A stretch of DNA of 64,000 bases from Typha latifolia. Taxonomy: Eukaryota; Streptophyta; Magnoliopsida; Poales; Typhaceae. The first letter of the stretch is position 1; every line of letters starts with the position of its first letter. Below the pieces are notes generated by a model, which did not search any database, was not told where the DNA came from, and saw nothing but the letters and a program-made list of their open reading frames with translations. Made by a program: the position numbers and the translations under genes. The stretch lies in assembly GCA_019914945.1 (NCBI GenBank), contig CM034103.1:7068001-7132000 (forward strand), read 5' to 3'. Shown here in pieces: positions 22,664-32,930 of this stretch.

Positions 22664-23285
22664 ACCCATCCGACGAGCGAATCACCATGGAGACCACATT
22701 GGAGATCAAGATCCATGGGCGGGCCGATACGATCCGGAACCACGGCGAGTTGATCTAAACCGAAGGAGGGATCATCAACCCTTCATTGTGCATCCTCCGC
22801 CGGTTAGACAAGGAGAAGAAGTTGAGGAGCAAAACGTGGAGGACGTTATAGCTGAAATCTCCCTCCACGCCTATTCGGGGACGGCGGCGCCAAAGACATT
22901 GCGGGTGAACGGAGTAGTCAAGAAGACCACAAAGAGAATCTTGATTGACACCGGGTCCACCCACAACTTCATTGACAAGAGGCTCCTTAGGAAGATTGGG
23001 CTCGAGTCGGAACCCACGGAAGGGTTCGATGTGACGATTGGAGATGGCACCACCTTGCGAGCAGATTCTATTTGTGGAGGTGCAGAATTGAAGGTGCAAG
23101 GCCAAACTTTCACATTGGATCTTTATCCATTGGCCTTGCAAGGTGCCGATATTGTTTTAGGGACCCAATGGCTTCGGAGCTTGGGGCCCGTGACCTTTGA
23201 TTTTATAAGCCTCACATTGACCTTTTGGAGAGATGGTCAGAGAGTGTTGTTGGATGGAAGTAAACCGCTGCTTGAACTTTCAAAA
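22664..23285 (+). pseudogene. Protease, defective LTR A element
   Basis: In the frame opened at 22614. An acidic stretch (EEVEEQNVEDVIAEISLHAY) leads into a retropepsin domain with ILIDTGSTHNFIDKRLL, a canonical DTG active site. LYPLALQGADIVLGTQWL completes the core. The domain itself looks intact. It is joined near 23270-23290 to sequence that normally follows RNase H (FSAPTFPFFSDLRRA). The whole RT-RNase H segment is therefore missing without loss of the open frame. Confidence 0.85.
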
Positions 23286-24174
23286 GAAAGGGAGCTCGCT
23301 TCTTTCTCGGCACCCACTTTTCCTTTCTTTTCAGATCTACGAAGAGCCAGTGCAGAGGATAGTGATCTGGTCCGACTCATGGAGGAGTTGAGAGCGAACC
23401 CCTCAAGCAACCCCGAGCACGAGGAGCGCAATGGGTTAGTACTAGAGCACGGGCGAATCAAGGTACCCCGAAACGAAGACCTACGGAGGCTATTGATGGC
23501 ACACTTCCATGATACTCCTATAGCAGGTCATGAAGGGGTATTACGTACTTACAAGCGGCTGGCCCAAAACTGTACTTGGACTGGGATGAAGACGGACGTG
23601 AAGAAGTATGTGCGTGAATGTCAAATCTGCCAACGAGCCAAATCGGAGGCACTCAAGCCTAGCGGGCTACTGCAACCACTACCGATACCGGGAGCGTATT
23701 TGGGAGGATATCTCCATGGACTTCATCGAGGGGCTGCCGGAAGTTCGAGGACAATCGGTGGTGTTTGTTGTGGTGGATAGACTGAGCAAGTATGCACATT
23801 TCATAACATTGTCTCACCCGTTTTCAGCAAAAAGGTTGCTGAAATTTTTGTTCGGGAAGTGGCACGCTTGCATGGGATGCCTAGGACGATCGTGTCGGAC
23901 CGGGATCGCATCTTCATAAGTGAGTTTTGGTCCGAGTTCTTCAGATTGCAAGGGACTCAAATCAATCTTAGTTCAGCTTATCACCCCGAGACGGATGGCC
24001 AAACCGAGGTGGTGAATCGTGGACTAGAGCAATACTTGCGATGCTTTGTGGCGGATCGACCAAAGGATTGGGTCAAATTTCTTCCCTGGGCTGAGTGGTC
24101 ATACAATACCGCTCATCACTCAAGCATTGGCATGACCCCATTTGAGGCAGTTTATGGGCGCACTCCCCCTGTCT
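23286..24174 (+). pseudogene. Integrase without C-terminus, defective LTR A element
   Basis: Contains the HHCC zinc domain (HFHDTPIAGHEG, then CQICQRAK). Two frame changes follow (near 23700 and 23870). The DDE core is nearly complete: [19 protein letters not shown] and ETDGQTEVVN supply the D, D and E. The core ends YGRTPPVLI, where the codons for the last residues coincide with the first bases of the 3' LTR. The GPY/F module and any chromodomain are absent. Confidence 0.87.
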
Positions 24175-24876
24175 TGATACGATTCGGACTTCACCGACGT
24201 CGTCTCGAGTTTGGATTTATTTTAGGATAAGATTGAGTTTTAGGATAAGATTGTGTTTTAGGATAAGATTGAGTTGTTGGTTAGCCTATAAAAGTATGTG
24301 TAGGGCAACCAAAATTATTATTGAATATTGAGAATTGAGTTTGCCTTGCCTCCTTCATCTTCTTCGCTCTCGTTCCCTCAATCTCCCCGGCGACGCCGCT
24401 TCTAATCTCCCTCGACAGGCCAATCACCCTAGTCCCTTAGGAGTGGCCCTCTTCTCCCCCTTCTTCCAATTTATCCATCGCTATCTCTAACCTTTCCATC
24501 ATCCATAACCCTTCCACCATCACTTTTACACCGGTGCCACCCCATCAACACCGGCCCTCCACAATCCACCATTACCCAGGATTTCGTGCCTTCATCCACG
24601 GAATCCAAAAACAGAAATATCCTGACGTTCGTCCACTAAACGAACGATATCTCGAGATCCCCAACTCCGATTCGCCTCAAACTAGATCCGTTGGAAAGCT
24701 CTTTTCCGGGCCTACATCATATCAAAATTTCACAGCGATCCAACGGTAAGATATTTCGAGATCTGATCTCAAAGTTCCGTGCAAGATCGTAACAATCTGG
24801 TATCAGGGCCATAGCACCAAAAGAGGGTTCGTATCAAGCTGGTATCAGAGCCTATAGCCGAGGAAGGATCGTAACA
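24175..24876 (+). repeat. 3' LTR of the defective LTR A element
   Basis: 702 bp, TGATACGATTCGG to GGATCGTAACA. Small differences from the 5' LTR are visible around 24383-24410, 24617 and 24724-24755. No purine tract precedes it. The bases before it are integrase codons. Confidence 0.92.
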
Positions 24877-24965
24877 GTGCGAACATGATACAGGCATTTG
24901 CAAGGGCGTTCGAACTTGCCTGACCACGTTTGAACGCACAATATGTGTTCTCTGTATTTTCATCC
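24877..24965 (-). repeat. LTR family C, continuation after the nested element
   Basis: Resumes with GTGCG (the TSD) and continues the U3 palindrome region of the LTR C that began at 20851, up to GTGTTCTCTGTATT. It is then replaced by LTR C sequence in the opposite orientation. Confidence 0.75.
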
Positions 24966-25257
24966 ATTCTACAGATCGAACCAAAACCAGGGAAATAGAT
25001 ACGAAAGCTGTAGATCAGAAAGTTACGGATCTAACCCAATTAGTTTCGTAATTTTCTGACTACCGGAGAATATCTGACGAATATTTTCGCATAATTGTGC
25101 AGACTGATTTCTGTAATACATCTTGATCTTGAAGGAATCATTGCGTAGCCTATCTTTAGTTCCAGATCTTATCAATTTGGTATGAGAGCTTATCAATTTG
25201 GTATGAGAGCTTATCAATTTGGTATTAGAGCTTAACAATTGGTATCAAAGCTTATCA
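24966..25257 (+). repeat. LTR family C end, inverted orientation
   Basis: About 290 bp of the R-U5 end of LTR C on the plus strand, ending AAGCTTATCA at 25257. Four PBS-like units sit at the end (ATCAATTTGGTATGAGAGCT). It abuts minus-strand LTR C on the left and minus-strand gypsy pol on the right. It is therefore a rearrangement product and not a normal LTR. Confidence 0.75.
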
Positions 25258-25810
25258 CTCTAGATGGCGCTCTGGATCATCCAACACCTCATGCAACAAT
25301 CTCAAAATATCTGTATCAGATGTACATGCATACCTTAGCTCGTCAAGGAAGGGAAAGATAGGAGAAGAATAGGTTGCAAGCTCGGTGGTATCGGGTTGGC
25401 GCGATAGTGCATCCACCGCTCTATTTTCTGTTCCCTTCTTATATTGTATTTTATAATCATACCCCAATAATTTTGTGACCCATCTCCGCTATACTGGAGT
25501 CTGTATACGCTGTCCCATAAAGTATGAAAGAGTCCTTTGATCGGTTTGTATAATGAATCATCTACTGATCAAATAAGGCCTCCACTTTGTCAATGCATGC
25601 AGAATTGCCAATATCTCTCTCTCATATGTCGATAATTGTTGAGATTTTTGTGATAAAGCCTTGCTAAGATGGGCAATGAGACGTCCTCCTTGCATTAGTA
25701 AAGCTCTTATGCCAACACCCGATGCATCACATTCCATAATGAACTCTTTGGTAAAGTCTGGTAGCGCTAGAATGGTTGCCATTGTCATTATTGTTTTCAG
25801 TTTTTCAAAA
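25258..25810 (-). pseudogene. Gypsy RNase H and post-RNase H region
   Basis: Encodes MECDASGVGIRALLMQGG, then YEREILAILHALTKW and the C-terminal RNase H motif GTENRAVDALSRQ. Then comes the spacer (SSPIFPFLDELRYACTSD) that precedes integrase. Integrase itself is gone: the gene stops at the rearranged LTR C junction (25257). Two or more frame breaks are present. Confidence 0.87.
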
Positions 25811-26760
25811 GCTGTAGTGCTTCATCTGTCCATCTAAAAGAGTCCTTCAACAAAGAAGCGATCTTGCCGTACCCGGCGATGAAGTGGCGATAGTATCCGG
25901 TCAGCCAAAAAAATTATCTCAATCCGATGGTAGTAGTAGGAATAGGCCAAGCGATCATGTATACAAACTTTTGAGGATCCGCCATTACACATTCTGCTGA
26001 AATGATGCAGCCTAAATACTCCACTTGTGATACTCCCCATAGGCACTTGAACTTCTTGATCTTCAATTGGTTTTGCTTCAACAAATTCGACACATCCTCC
26101 AAATGCCGCCAATGCTCCAATTAATTCCTACTATACACCAAAATGTCATAAAAAAATAACAAGACATACCTTCGCAATAGAGGCCGAAATATATCATTCC
26201 TGAGGCCTTGAAAGGTAGCTGGAGCATTGGTAGGACCAAAAGACATCACTCGGAACTCGTAATGCCCGTCCGAAGTCCAAAATGCAGTTTTGTGCACATC
26301 CGCCGGGTGAACTCTAATTTGATGATACCCAGCCCTCAAGTCAAGCTTGCTGAATATAGTCACCCTTGCAAGCTCGTCCAGTAGCTCCTCTATAACCGGA
26401 ATAGGATATCGATCCTTGACGGTAATAGCGTTTAGTGCCCGATAGTCAACACAAAAATGCCATGTCCCATCCATCCTTTTTTTGCACCAATAGCACGGGG
26501 GATGAGTATGAGCTACGACTTGGTTGAATGAGACCTTGCTCCAACATCTCAGCTACCATATTTGAGATAACTTCTTTTTGCACATGTGGATACCAATATG
26601 GCCTCTCGTTCGCCGGTATAGCCTCGGGTATAATCTCTATGCGATAGTATGCCGCTCTCCTTAGTGGCAACTCCTGTGGCACCTCAAACAGTCCAAAAAA
26701 GTTATCTAATAAATTAGACAATTGAATAGTAGTATCTCATTTGAGGCTCATCACTTGCTG
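25811..26760 (-). pseudogene. Gypsy reverse transcriptase
   Basis: The RT domain in three open segments: [19 protein letters not shown] (fingers), [36 protein letters not shown], and the palm strand [11 protein letters not shown]. The last motif is normally FFDDILVYS, so the first catalytic aspartate is a tyrosine and the enzyme would be inactive even if frames were repaired. Thumb motif VEYLGCIISAECV lies at about 26010. It is closely similar to the RT start at 2034-2221. Confidence 0.9.
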
Positions 26761-27240
26761 GTCCTAATTGAAGAAGATAGGCCAAATCATACGCACAAGG
26801 CAGCCCCACCAAGGGCTGCATCGCAAGAATTGGCGAAGACCGAATGCCATCAACCCGCACATCTTTGTTTCCTTATTTAAATTTCATCCACATGCTCTGA
26901 AAATCAAATGTGATGGGTCCCAAACTCTGTAACCACTGAGTGTCAAGGACAATGTCTGCTTCTTACAGCGCCAACGGATACAAGTCCATAATAATGTCGT
27001 GTCCTTGCACCTGTATACCGACTTAGCGACACAAGCTCTTTGCCTTAAGCTTCGTGCCGTCTCCAATAGTCGTGTCAAATCCGGTGGTCGGTTCAACATC
27101 TAAACTCAAACTCCTCACTAACCTCTTGTCTAGAAAATTGTGTGATGAGGATGTGCACACAATGCTTTCTAACGAGTTTGTCTACCCATAACATCCTCGA
27201 TGCGGAAGTACCCGATTATGCATGCATCGATATTTCAGCT
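26761..27240 (-). pseudogene. Gypsy protease with catalytic motif deleted
   Basis: The retropepsin region is recognisable by VHILI and HNFLDKRL-like codons near 27130-27160 and by the downstream LTLSGYRVWDPSHLIF. Compared with 490-520, 14 bases covering the D-(T/L)-G-S codons are missing at about 27146. This removes the catalytic aspartate and shifts the frame. Stops follow. Confidence 0.8.
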
Positions 27241-27976
27241 TGGATATCTTCCTCCACACTGATGACCGGGGGTGAAACGTTCATTGCATCAAAAGCAAAG
27301 GTCCTTCACTCTTCACTTCTCCACCTAAGCAGGTGTGAGAGTTTGAACTGGGGGTCTTGTGCCTCCTCTAACATCTAAAGAAGGTCTCAAAGGTGGTCGT
27401 GGTCTAGTGCTCGCAGCCGCTATTTTTTAAACCCACAGAATTTCTAGCCGGCGTTCTAAGTGCAAACTGCCCATCTCGTTTGCCTCAATTAGTTTTCGCT
27501 GCCATCTTTAGAGCCTTATGCTTTTGCTCTATCCTCACAGTCTTCTCAAAGGTCTCCTCAAGAGTAGTAGGACATAGAGCACGAACATCCGCTTGTATCT
27601 CCTCTTGCAGCCCTGATATAAATGTGCTGATCAATGTCAGTTCGGGCCAAGGTGGCTCACGACGACTACTAACTCTTTCAAACTCAGCTTGGTACTCCAA
27701 TACGATCGTCCTTTGAACCATCTTGCTTAATATGGTAGCAAAATCTTCATATGCCCCTGTCCCAAATCTTCATGTAATCCTTCTACAAAACTCAGCCCAT
27801 CGAGTAAATCCTCCACCATGAATAACCGATCTATACCAATGCAATACCATTCCTTGGAGGTGAAAGCTTGCCATCTGAACTTGTGCATCTTCTATTGTAC
27901 CTTGACAATCAAAATATTGTTCAACTTTGAACACCTAATCCGTTGGATCACCGCCTTGGAAATCCTCGAGCACATC
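27241..27976 (-). pseudogene. Gypsy Gag, capsid domain and C-terminus
   Basis: Contains the capsid-like segment FQGGDPTD, then KVEQYFDCQ and ASFHLQGMVLHWYR with a stop between, followed by YQAEFERVSSRREPPWPE and LEETFEKTVRIEQKHKAL. The N-terminal part of the same gene is at 37234-37691. The gene was cut after base 27976 by the copia element, with CATCT duplicated at 27977-27981 and 37229-37233. Confidence 0.88.
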
Positions 27977-27981
27977 CATCT

Positions 27982-28833
27982 TGAAAAACCCCTAGACACA
28001 AGTATGTACCTAAATACTAGGCGATGATATCACTCGTTCGCTTAAGTAAAAGTCCGAAGAAATATTAAGAACGAAAACAGAGATGAACGCCAAGATTTTA
28101 ACGTGGAAAAACCCAAACGGGAAAAAACCACGGATCCAAACTCAGATCAAAACCAATCACTGTAATAAAAAGTAGCAGTTACAAGACTGACTCACAAAAT
28201 AACCCGTCGATCCAAACAACTTTGTTCTTCTCAGTCTTGCTCGTGAGAACCCACAATTCACTGCTTCTCGTGATTGAAGTCCAACCTCAGTAACCCTCGA
28301 GATTGATCTTTCGTCTAGATAGCCCTTAAGACGAAAGATTAACTTTTGTTGATGAGTGGAACCTTGTTAGTTAAAGAACCGATGTAGCCTCAAGAAGTCT
28401 CCTTCAATAATGCTTCTTAAACCACACTAGAGATAGGGCATCACAATCCTTATATATGATCTCCAAGATAGAGCCAAATCCAAGTCTTATTCGTACTCAC
28501 GAAAGTCCAATTTTATCAAACTTCGTTGGTGCGTTCGAACGGCATGACTTGATCTCAGATGCGTTCGAACGGGCCCGAGTGCGTTCAAACGTGAAAGCTT
28601 GAATTCTTCAGGTTGCGTTCGAACGCATTTGTGAACGCGGCTCTTTGTCTGTGTGAACACAATACCCGCGTTCGAAAGTGTTTGTGAACACGGTATGAAC
28701 TCAACGGCTTTTCTCCAATAATCTTGTAATTCTTCAAACCAGAGATATTATAGACTTGTGTAAAGCTCATATACATGAAAAAAATATACTTAGAATATTT
28801 TGTACATAATTGCCAACAAATAAAACCCTAACA
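27982..28833 (-). repeat. 3' LTR of the copia element
   Basis: 852 bp. The minisatellite region (28530-28690) has two units of the palindrome-bearing repeat, against about four in the 5' LTR. A TATA-like CATATATAAGG (minus strand) is near 28450, downstream of the palindromes. Confidence 0.92.
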
Positions 28834-28845
28834 ATCTCCTCCTTT
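28834..28845 (-). other. Polypurine tract of the copia element
   Basis: AAAGGAGGAGAT on the minus strand, directly before the 3' LTR start TGTTAGGG. This is a typical copia purine tract. The stretch 28846-29277 between it and the extra gene has no recognisable coding sequence. Confidence 0.88.
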
Positions 28846-29277
28846 GGCAATTTGTGACAAAACACCTAGGTTACAAGATAATACAAAGACTTCAAACTGA
28901 GCAATCAACAAGTCTAGAATATTTTGCACATCAATCCCTACAAATAAACATATACCAATCCAAGATCAAGTGAAAATAACTTGAAATGAATAAACAATCC
29001 AAACACAAGTTATCAATGGAGCATAAGTTCAAAAGTATTTAAGCAGACAAAGTTCACAAGTATTCACGCAAAGGTATTTAAGCAGTAAACAGAACCTAGT
29101 AAACTCCCCCTATGTCATTACTCCCCCTACACCAGTAAACTCCTAAACTCACACTCACTCACCTCCCTTTTGGAACAAATGCCAAAGCCTAGGAACTCGG
29201 AGGGAACTGACGATGAAGAATCGACAAGATAGAGTCTAGAACGGTCCCCTGACGTGCTTGCTCAGCTCGTAAATCAT

Positions 29278-30228
29278 TCACGACCGAATGGAGGTCCTGC
29301 ACCTGAGTGCTAAGCTGATCGAAACGGTTAGTGAACTGTGGTAACTACCTCTTAGTGTGAGATGAGTCATCGTCCGAACTGTCGTAAGAAATATCAAGGT
29401 GTGCGGAACGTCCAACGGCGGAAGAGGACGGCTTGAGAGGAGATGACTAATCATGAGCTTGACTCCGCTTAAGAGTAATCCGATCCAATGGTTTTTACGA
29501 AGTAAGAGAAGGTTCTGTGGCATCCATGCGCACCCCACTCTGATTGCACAAATTTGTAATAAATATGCCAAACGACAACCTTTCACGGGGCGCTTCTTTC
29601 TGTGTAGCTGTTAGAATGGAATCGTAGATTACCGCAGCCAAATCAACAGAAACTCCCGACAACATCGCATGAAGGAGGAAGGCACGATCAGGACTAATAC
29701 TGGAATGGCGAGTCTTGGGGGTGACGTTGTACAGACAAAGCAGGTGAAGCATGCGAGCCACTAATGTCAGTTTCGCATGAGGCATCTTATTACCCTTTCA
29801 ACGTTCCCCTTTAATTAACACAATACCAGCAAATTCATTGACATCAGGGAGTGGAGTAGACGATGGATACTGGAACTCACCATCAGGAAGTTGGAGTTCT
29901 GCACGAATAACATCGGAGTCCAAGTAGATCGAAACCCCACGGATAGTAGAACGTATACAGTGTTCTAAAACCGTGGCATTATAGAAAAATTCTCTAACCA
30001 CTTCCACATATGCAGTCAACACACGGATAACCATCCTCGCTCAGTAAAGATCTGTTTGATCCCTAAGGCAGAAAAATCAGAAATGACCACGGGCCGTTCA
30101 CAAATAACAGGTCGAGTGCCAAAATTGTGTTTGTAATGCCCCGCAGCCGTAGATGTCGAAAACTTGGGAGCCGAAGTAGGTGAGGAAGGTGGCCTAGGTT
30201 TCTTGGAAACTGCAGCTTTTCTAGGCAT
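29278..30228 (-). pseudogene. Extra 3' gene of the copia element (plant transposon-protein-like)
   Basis: A non-Gag-Pol frame in sense orientation, starting MPRKAAVSKKPRPPSS at 30228. A basic Ser/Pro-rich head is followed by a globular part with FSALGIKQIFTERGW, VVREFFYNATVLEHC, IRAELQLPDGEFQY and LTLVARMLHLLCLYNV. This pattern recalls proteins annotated as putative plant transposon protein in many plant genomes, a family of unknown function. I recognise the pattern only from memory and cannot verify the family. It is broken by frame changes near 30025 and 29790. Position matches the extra ORF of Sirevirus-like elements. No signal peptide or membrane segment was seen, so I do not call it env. 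Confidence 0.6.
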
Positions 30229-30229
30229 T

Positions 30230-30491
30230 CTTGAGAAAAAAACAAGATGCAAGATTCAATACATGCCCAAAGCAAACAAAAAGATAGCAAGAAATAAAAA
30301 AATTTAAGAAACCATGAAGGCCCTAAATGAAATCCATCATCCACTTGAAAACGCTAAGATATCACGTTCAATCACACAAGAAACATCAAGATAGTAACTT
30401 TAACGTGATCAAAACTCGAAAATGCACGAAATCAATCAAGATCAAGAGACTTAATTGAATAAAAAATAGGAAAATTGATGGATGATCATAC
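30230..30491 (-). other. Possible 5'-UTR intron of the extra gene
   Basis: On the minus strand GCGAG/GTATGATC at 30491 is a good donor. TTGTTTTTTCTCAAG/A at 30230 is a good acceptor with a pyrimidine tract, and it lies one base before the ATG at 30228. The 262-nt interval is AT/T-rich, like a plant intron. Inferred from splice-site patterns only. Confidence 0.45.
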
Positions 30492-30682
30492 CTCGCAAAA
30501 GTGAAGAAAAACTATGAAATTCGATCGAAAGATGCTAGATCCGAAGGAGAACGACCCTTTAAAAGGGTTTGTAGTGAGAAATTTGATGAAAAATACCAAG
30601 ATCTTGAAGATTTGAGAGGGAGAAAATGAAGGGTTTCTAGGATTTGGAAGATGGAAGATGAAAACCCTTGGGTTCAGACGCA

Positions 30683-30788
30683 ATATATAAAGAATCCTCG
30701 AGTACGTTCGAACGCACCAGTCTGAGCGTTCGAACGTGCCAGTCACCGTGTTCGAACTCAAAAAATTGCGTTCGAACGCTTGCGAGAT
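30683..30788 (-). promoter_or_regulatory. Possible promoter of the extra gene with palindrome cluster
   Basis: Minus-strand TATA-like CTTTATATATTGCG at about 30680-30694 lies roughly 190 bases before the possible donor site. Four GTTCGAAC-type palindromes (30705-30780) sit immediately upstream of it. The same arrangement, palindromes then TATA, is seen in the LTR U3 regions. A separate promoter for this gene is an inference. Confidence 0.45.
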
Positions 30789-30791
30789 GCA

Positions 30792-31771
30792 CCTCTAGAA
30801 ATACAAAATAGATTCAAGACATAGAATATGACAATCGAATGAAATAAGTCATACATAGATCAATCAAATCATCAAAAGCATATTATAATCAATTCTAATG
30901 CATCACTCAAAATTAAATTAATCTTGATTGATCATAACAATATACATATGCAAGGTGAGCATAGATAACATGAAACATTCTTCTTAAATAAACTTTCCTA
31001 TTTAAATAATGATACAACACAGTAGTCAAACCGACTTAGTATTTAAATTTGCACTTTTCGACTTATTCTCCATGACCGAACAGGAATTTTTCCTGTATTA
31101 TTATTTTTTATACATAAACCATATAGGTGCAATGACGGCTTTCACACATGAGTAGGTAGCACTTTTCTTGTAGTACATATCAAACAATGTGCAAGAAGAT
31201 ATTCACAAACATCAAAAAAATTTATTTAATTTGCAAGCAATGTACTGAGTCAAACTGGACTCTAAACAAGATGGCTTTCACACAAACTCATTGTAGCTCT
31301 TTTCACTGATATTTTATGAATACATTTGTGATGACTAAGCATGACGTCAAACTATGCAAATCAACGTCAATAATGAGCTATTTAAAAAAATATTCATGAT
31401 GTAATGCTCACTCAAGAATATACACACGTTATGAGTGCATTAAATTTAGTTTAATTATCATAGAAGTCCAGAAAGTGAACAAATCAAAAATGATACAATA
31501 TACTACAAGATGACAAAATTGACTATTATAACTCATAATCAAGAGAAAAATCATATTTATATGTCAAGAGTATATTTTAAGTCTAGAAGTGCATCAAATT
31601 TATTTTTTTTATGACAAAAACTCTTGACAAATATGAAACTAAAAACAAAGAAAAGTTCAGAGTAAAGAAAACCTAAAAAGAAACAAAAATAAATAATAAA
31701 AAAGAAACACGCAAACCAAACCAAAAGAAAATCAATCCAAAGCACAAATCCCTAAAAAAGTACGAAGATAC
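30792..31771 (-). other. Non-coding spacer between pol and extra gene
   Basis: About 980 bp of AT-rich DNA with no supported coding frame. It includes a repeated CTTTCACAC motif with ATGAGTAGGTAGC-type neighbours (31140-31320), and an A/T-rich stretch at 31600-31740. Confidence 0.6.
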
Positions 31772-32930
31772 TCAAATCCTTGAGGTACTTTTTCTATCAT
31801 CACATGAACCTGCCCAATCAGAATCCGTGTATCCAGATATGATAGCTCCCGAGTCATACGTAAACCAGATACCTAAGTCAACTGTGCCATCGACATATCT
31901 TATAATACGTTTCACAACAAACAAATGTGTCTCCTTAGGTTCAGACTGAAACCTAGCACACACACCGACACTAAATGCAATGTCTGGTCTACTAGCAGTT
32001 AAGTACAAAAGACTACCAATCATGCTCCTATAAAGTGTCTGAATCAACACTTTTTTCTGAAATATCCTTACCTAGTTTGGTAGTTGTACTCATAGGAGTT
32101 CCAGCATGTTTTGCATTTTCTAAACCGAATTTAGTCACAAGATCCTTAGCATACTTGGTTTGAGCGATAAATATCCCTCTTTCCAATTGAGTAATTTGAA
32201 GTCCCAAAAAGAACTTTAACTCACCTATCATGCTCATCTCAAAATGACTATGCATAAGATCTGCAAACTCCTTAGCTAATGATTGACTCGTTGCCCCGAA
32301 GACAATGTCATCCACATATATTTGAGCCACAACTAAACTATTGTTCGACCATCTAATGAACAATGTCTTGTCCACTCCGGGATCCACTAAAAAAGTGGTC
32401 AACTTCTCATACCAAGCTCTTAGAGCTTGTTTTAGCCCGTAGAGGGCCTTCTTCAATTTAAACACATGAGAAGGAAATTTTTTATCTTCCAACCCTTTCG
32501 GTTGTTCCACATAAACATCTTCATTCAGAGTATCATTCAAGAAAGCACTTTTCACATCCATTTGAAACAATTTAAATTTTAAGTGACAAGCAATAACAAG
32601 CAGTATACGAATAGATTCTAATCTAGCAACAGGAGCAAATGTCTCATCAAAATCTATACCCTCAACATGAGTATATCCCTGTGCTACGAGTCTAGCTTTA
32701 TTTCAAACTATATTGCCATGTTCATCACTTTTATTCTTGTAAATCCATTTTGTTCCAATGACGTTCACATTCTTAGGTCTAGGAACTAAATACCACACAT
32801 CATTCCTAGAAAATTGCTCTAATTCCTCATGCATAGCATTAACCCAAGAATCGTCTAACAATGCTTCCTTCACATTTTTAGGTTCAAAAGAAGATGTATA
32901 ACAAGTAAATGATACCTCACTTTGGATTTG
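31772..32930 (-). pseudogene. Copia reverse transcriptase and RNase H
   Basis: RT codons include DSWVNAMHEELEQF, GIDFDETFAPVARLES, FQMDVKSAFLN and the palm motif YVDDIVFGA, so the catalytic pair is kept. A stop lies near 32705 (after HGNIV). The connection and RNase H follow in another frame (LYLTASRPDIAFSVGV, YTDSDWAGSCDDRKST). A stop follows RKSTSRI, where the remaining RNase H residues should be, so RNase H is truncated. Confidence 0.9.

Larger units (their letters stand above)
21535..24876 (+). mobile_element. Complete but defective LTR A element
   Basis: A 3.34-kb element with two LTRs, flanked by GTGCG at 21530-21534 and 24877-24881 (exact 5-bp TSD). The LTRs differ only by a few substitutions and small indels, which marks it as the youngest gypsy insertion here. 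The internal region keeps the Gag N-terminus, protease and integrase zinc/core. It lacks capsid, RT, RNase H, the integrase C-terminus and a polypurine tract. The integrase frame runs directly into the 3' LTR. It could move only with proteins from a full-length relative, and without a purine tract perhaps not at all. Confidence 0.93.

Noticed and set aside
23260..23300. Loss of RT-RNase H or capsid by splicing
   Set aside because: The capsid deletion junction (GACAAGG then GCTCGG in the fuller copy at 18540) has no GT donor, and the RT junction cannot be compared with a parent here.
29278..30228. Calling the extra copia gene an envelope gene
   Set aside because: Position fits, but no signal peptide, membrane segment or fusion-type region is visible.
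30486..30761. 91-codon minus-strand frame upstream of the extra gene
   Set aside because: It spans the possible TATA box, leader and donor site, and shows no conserved sequence.
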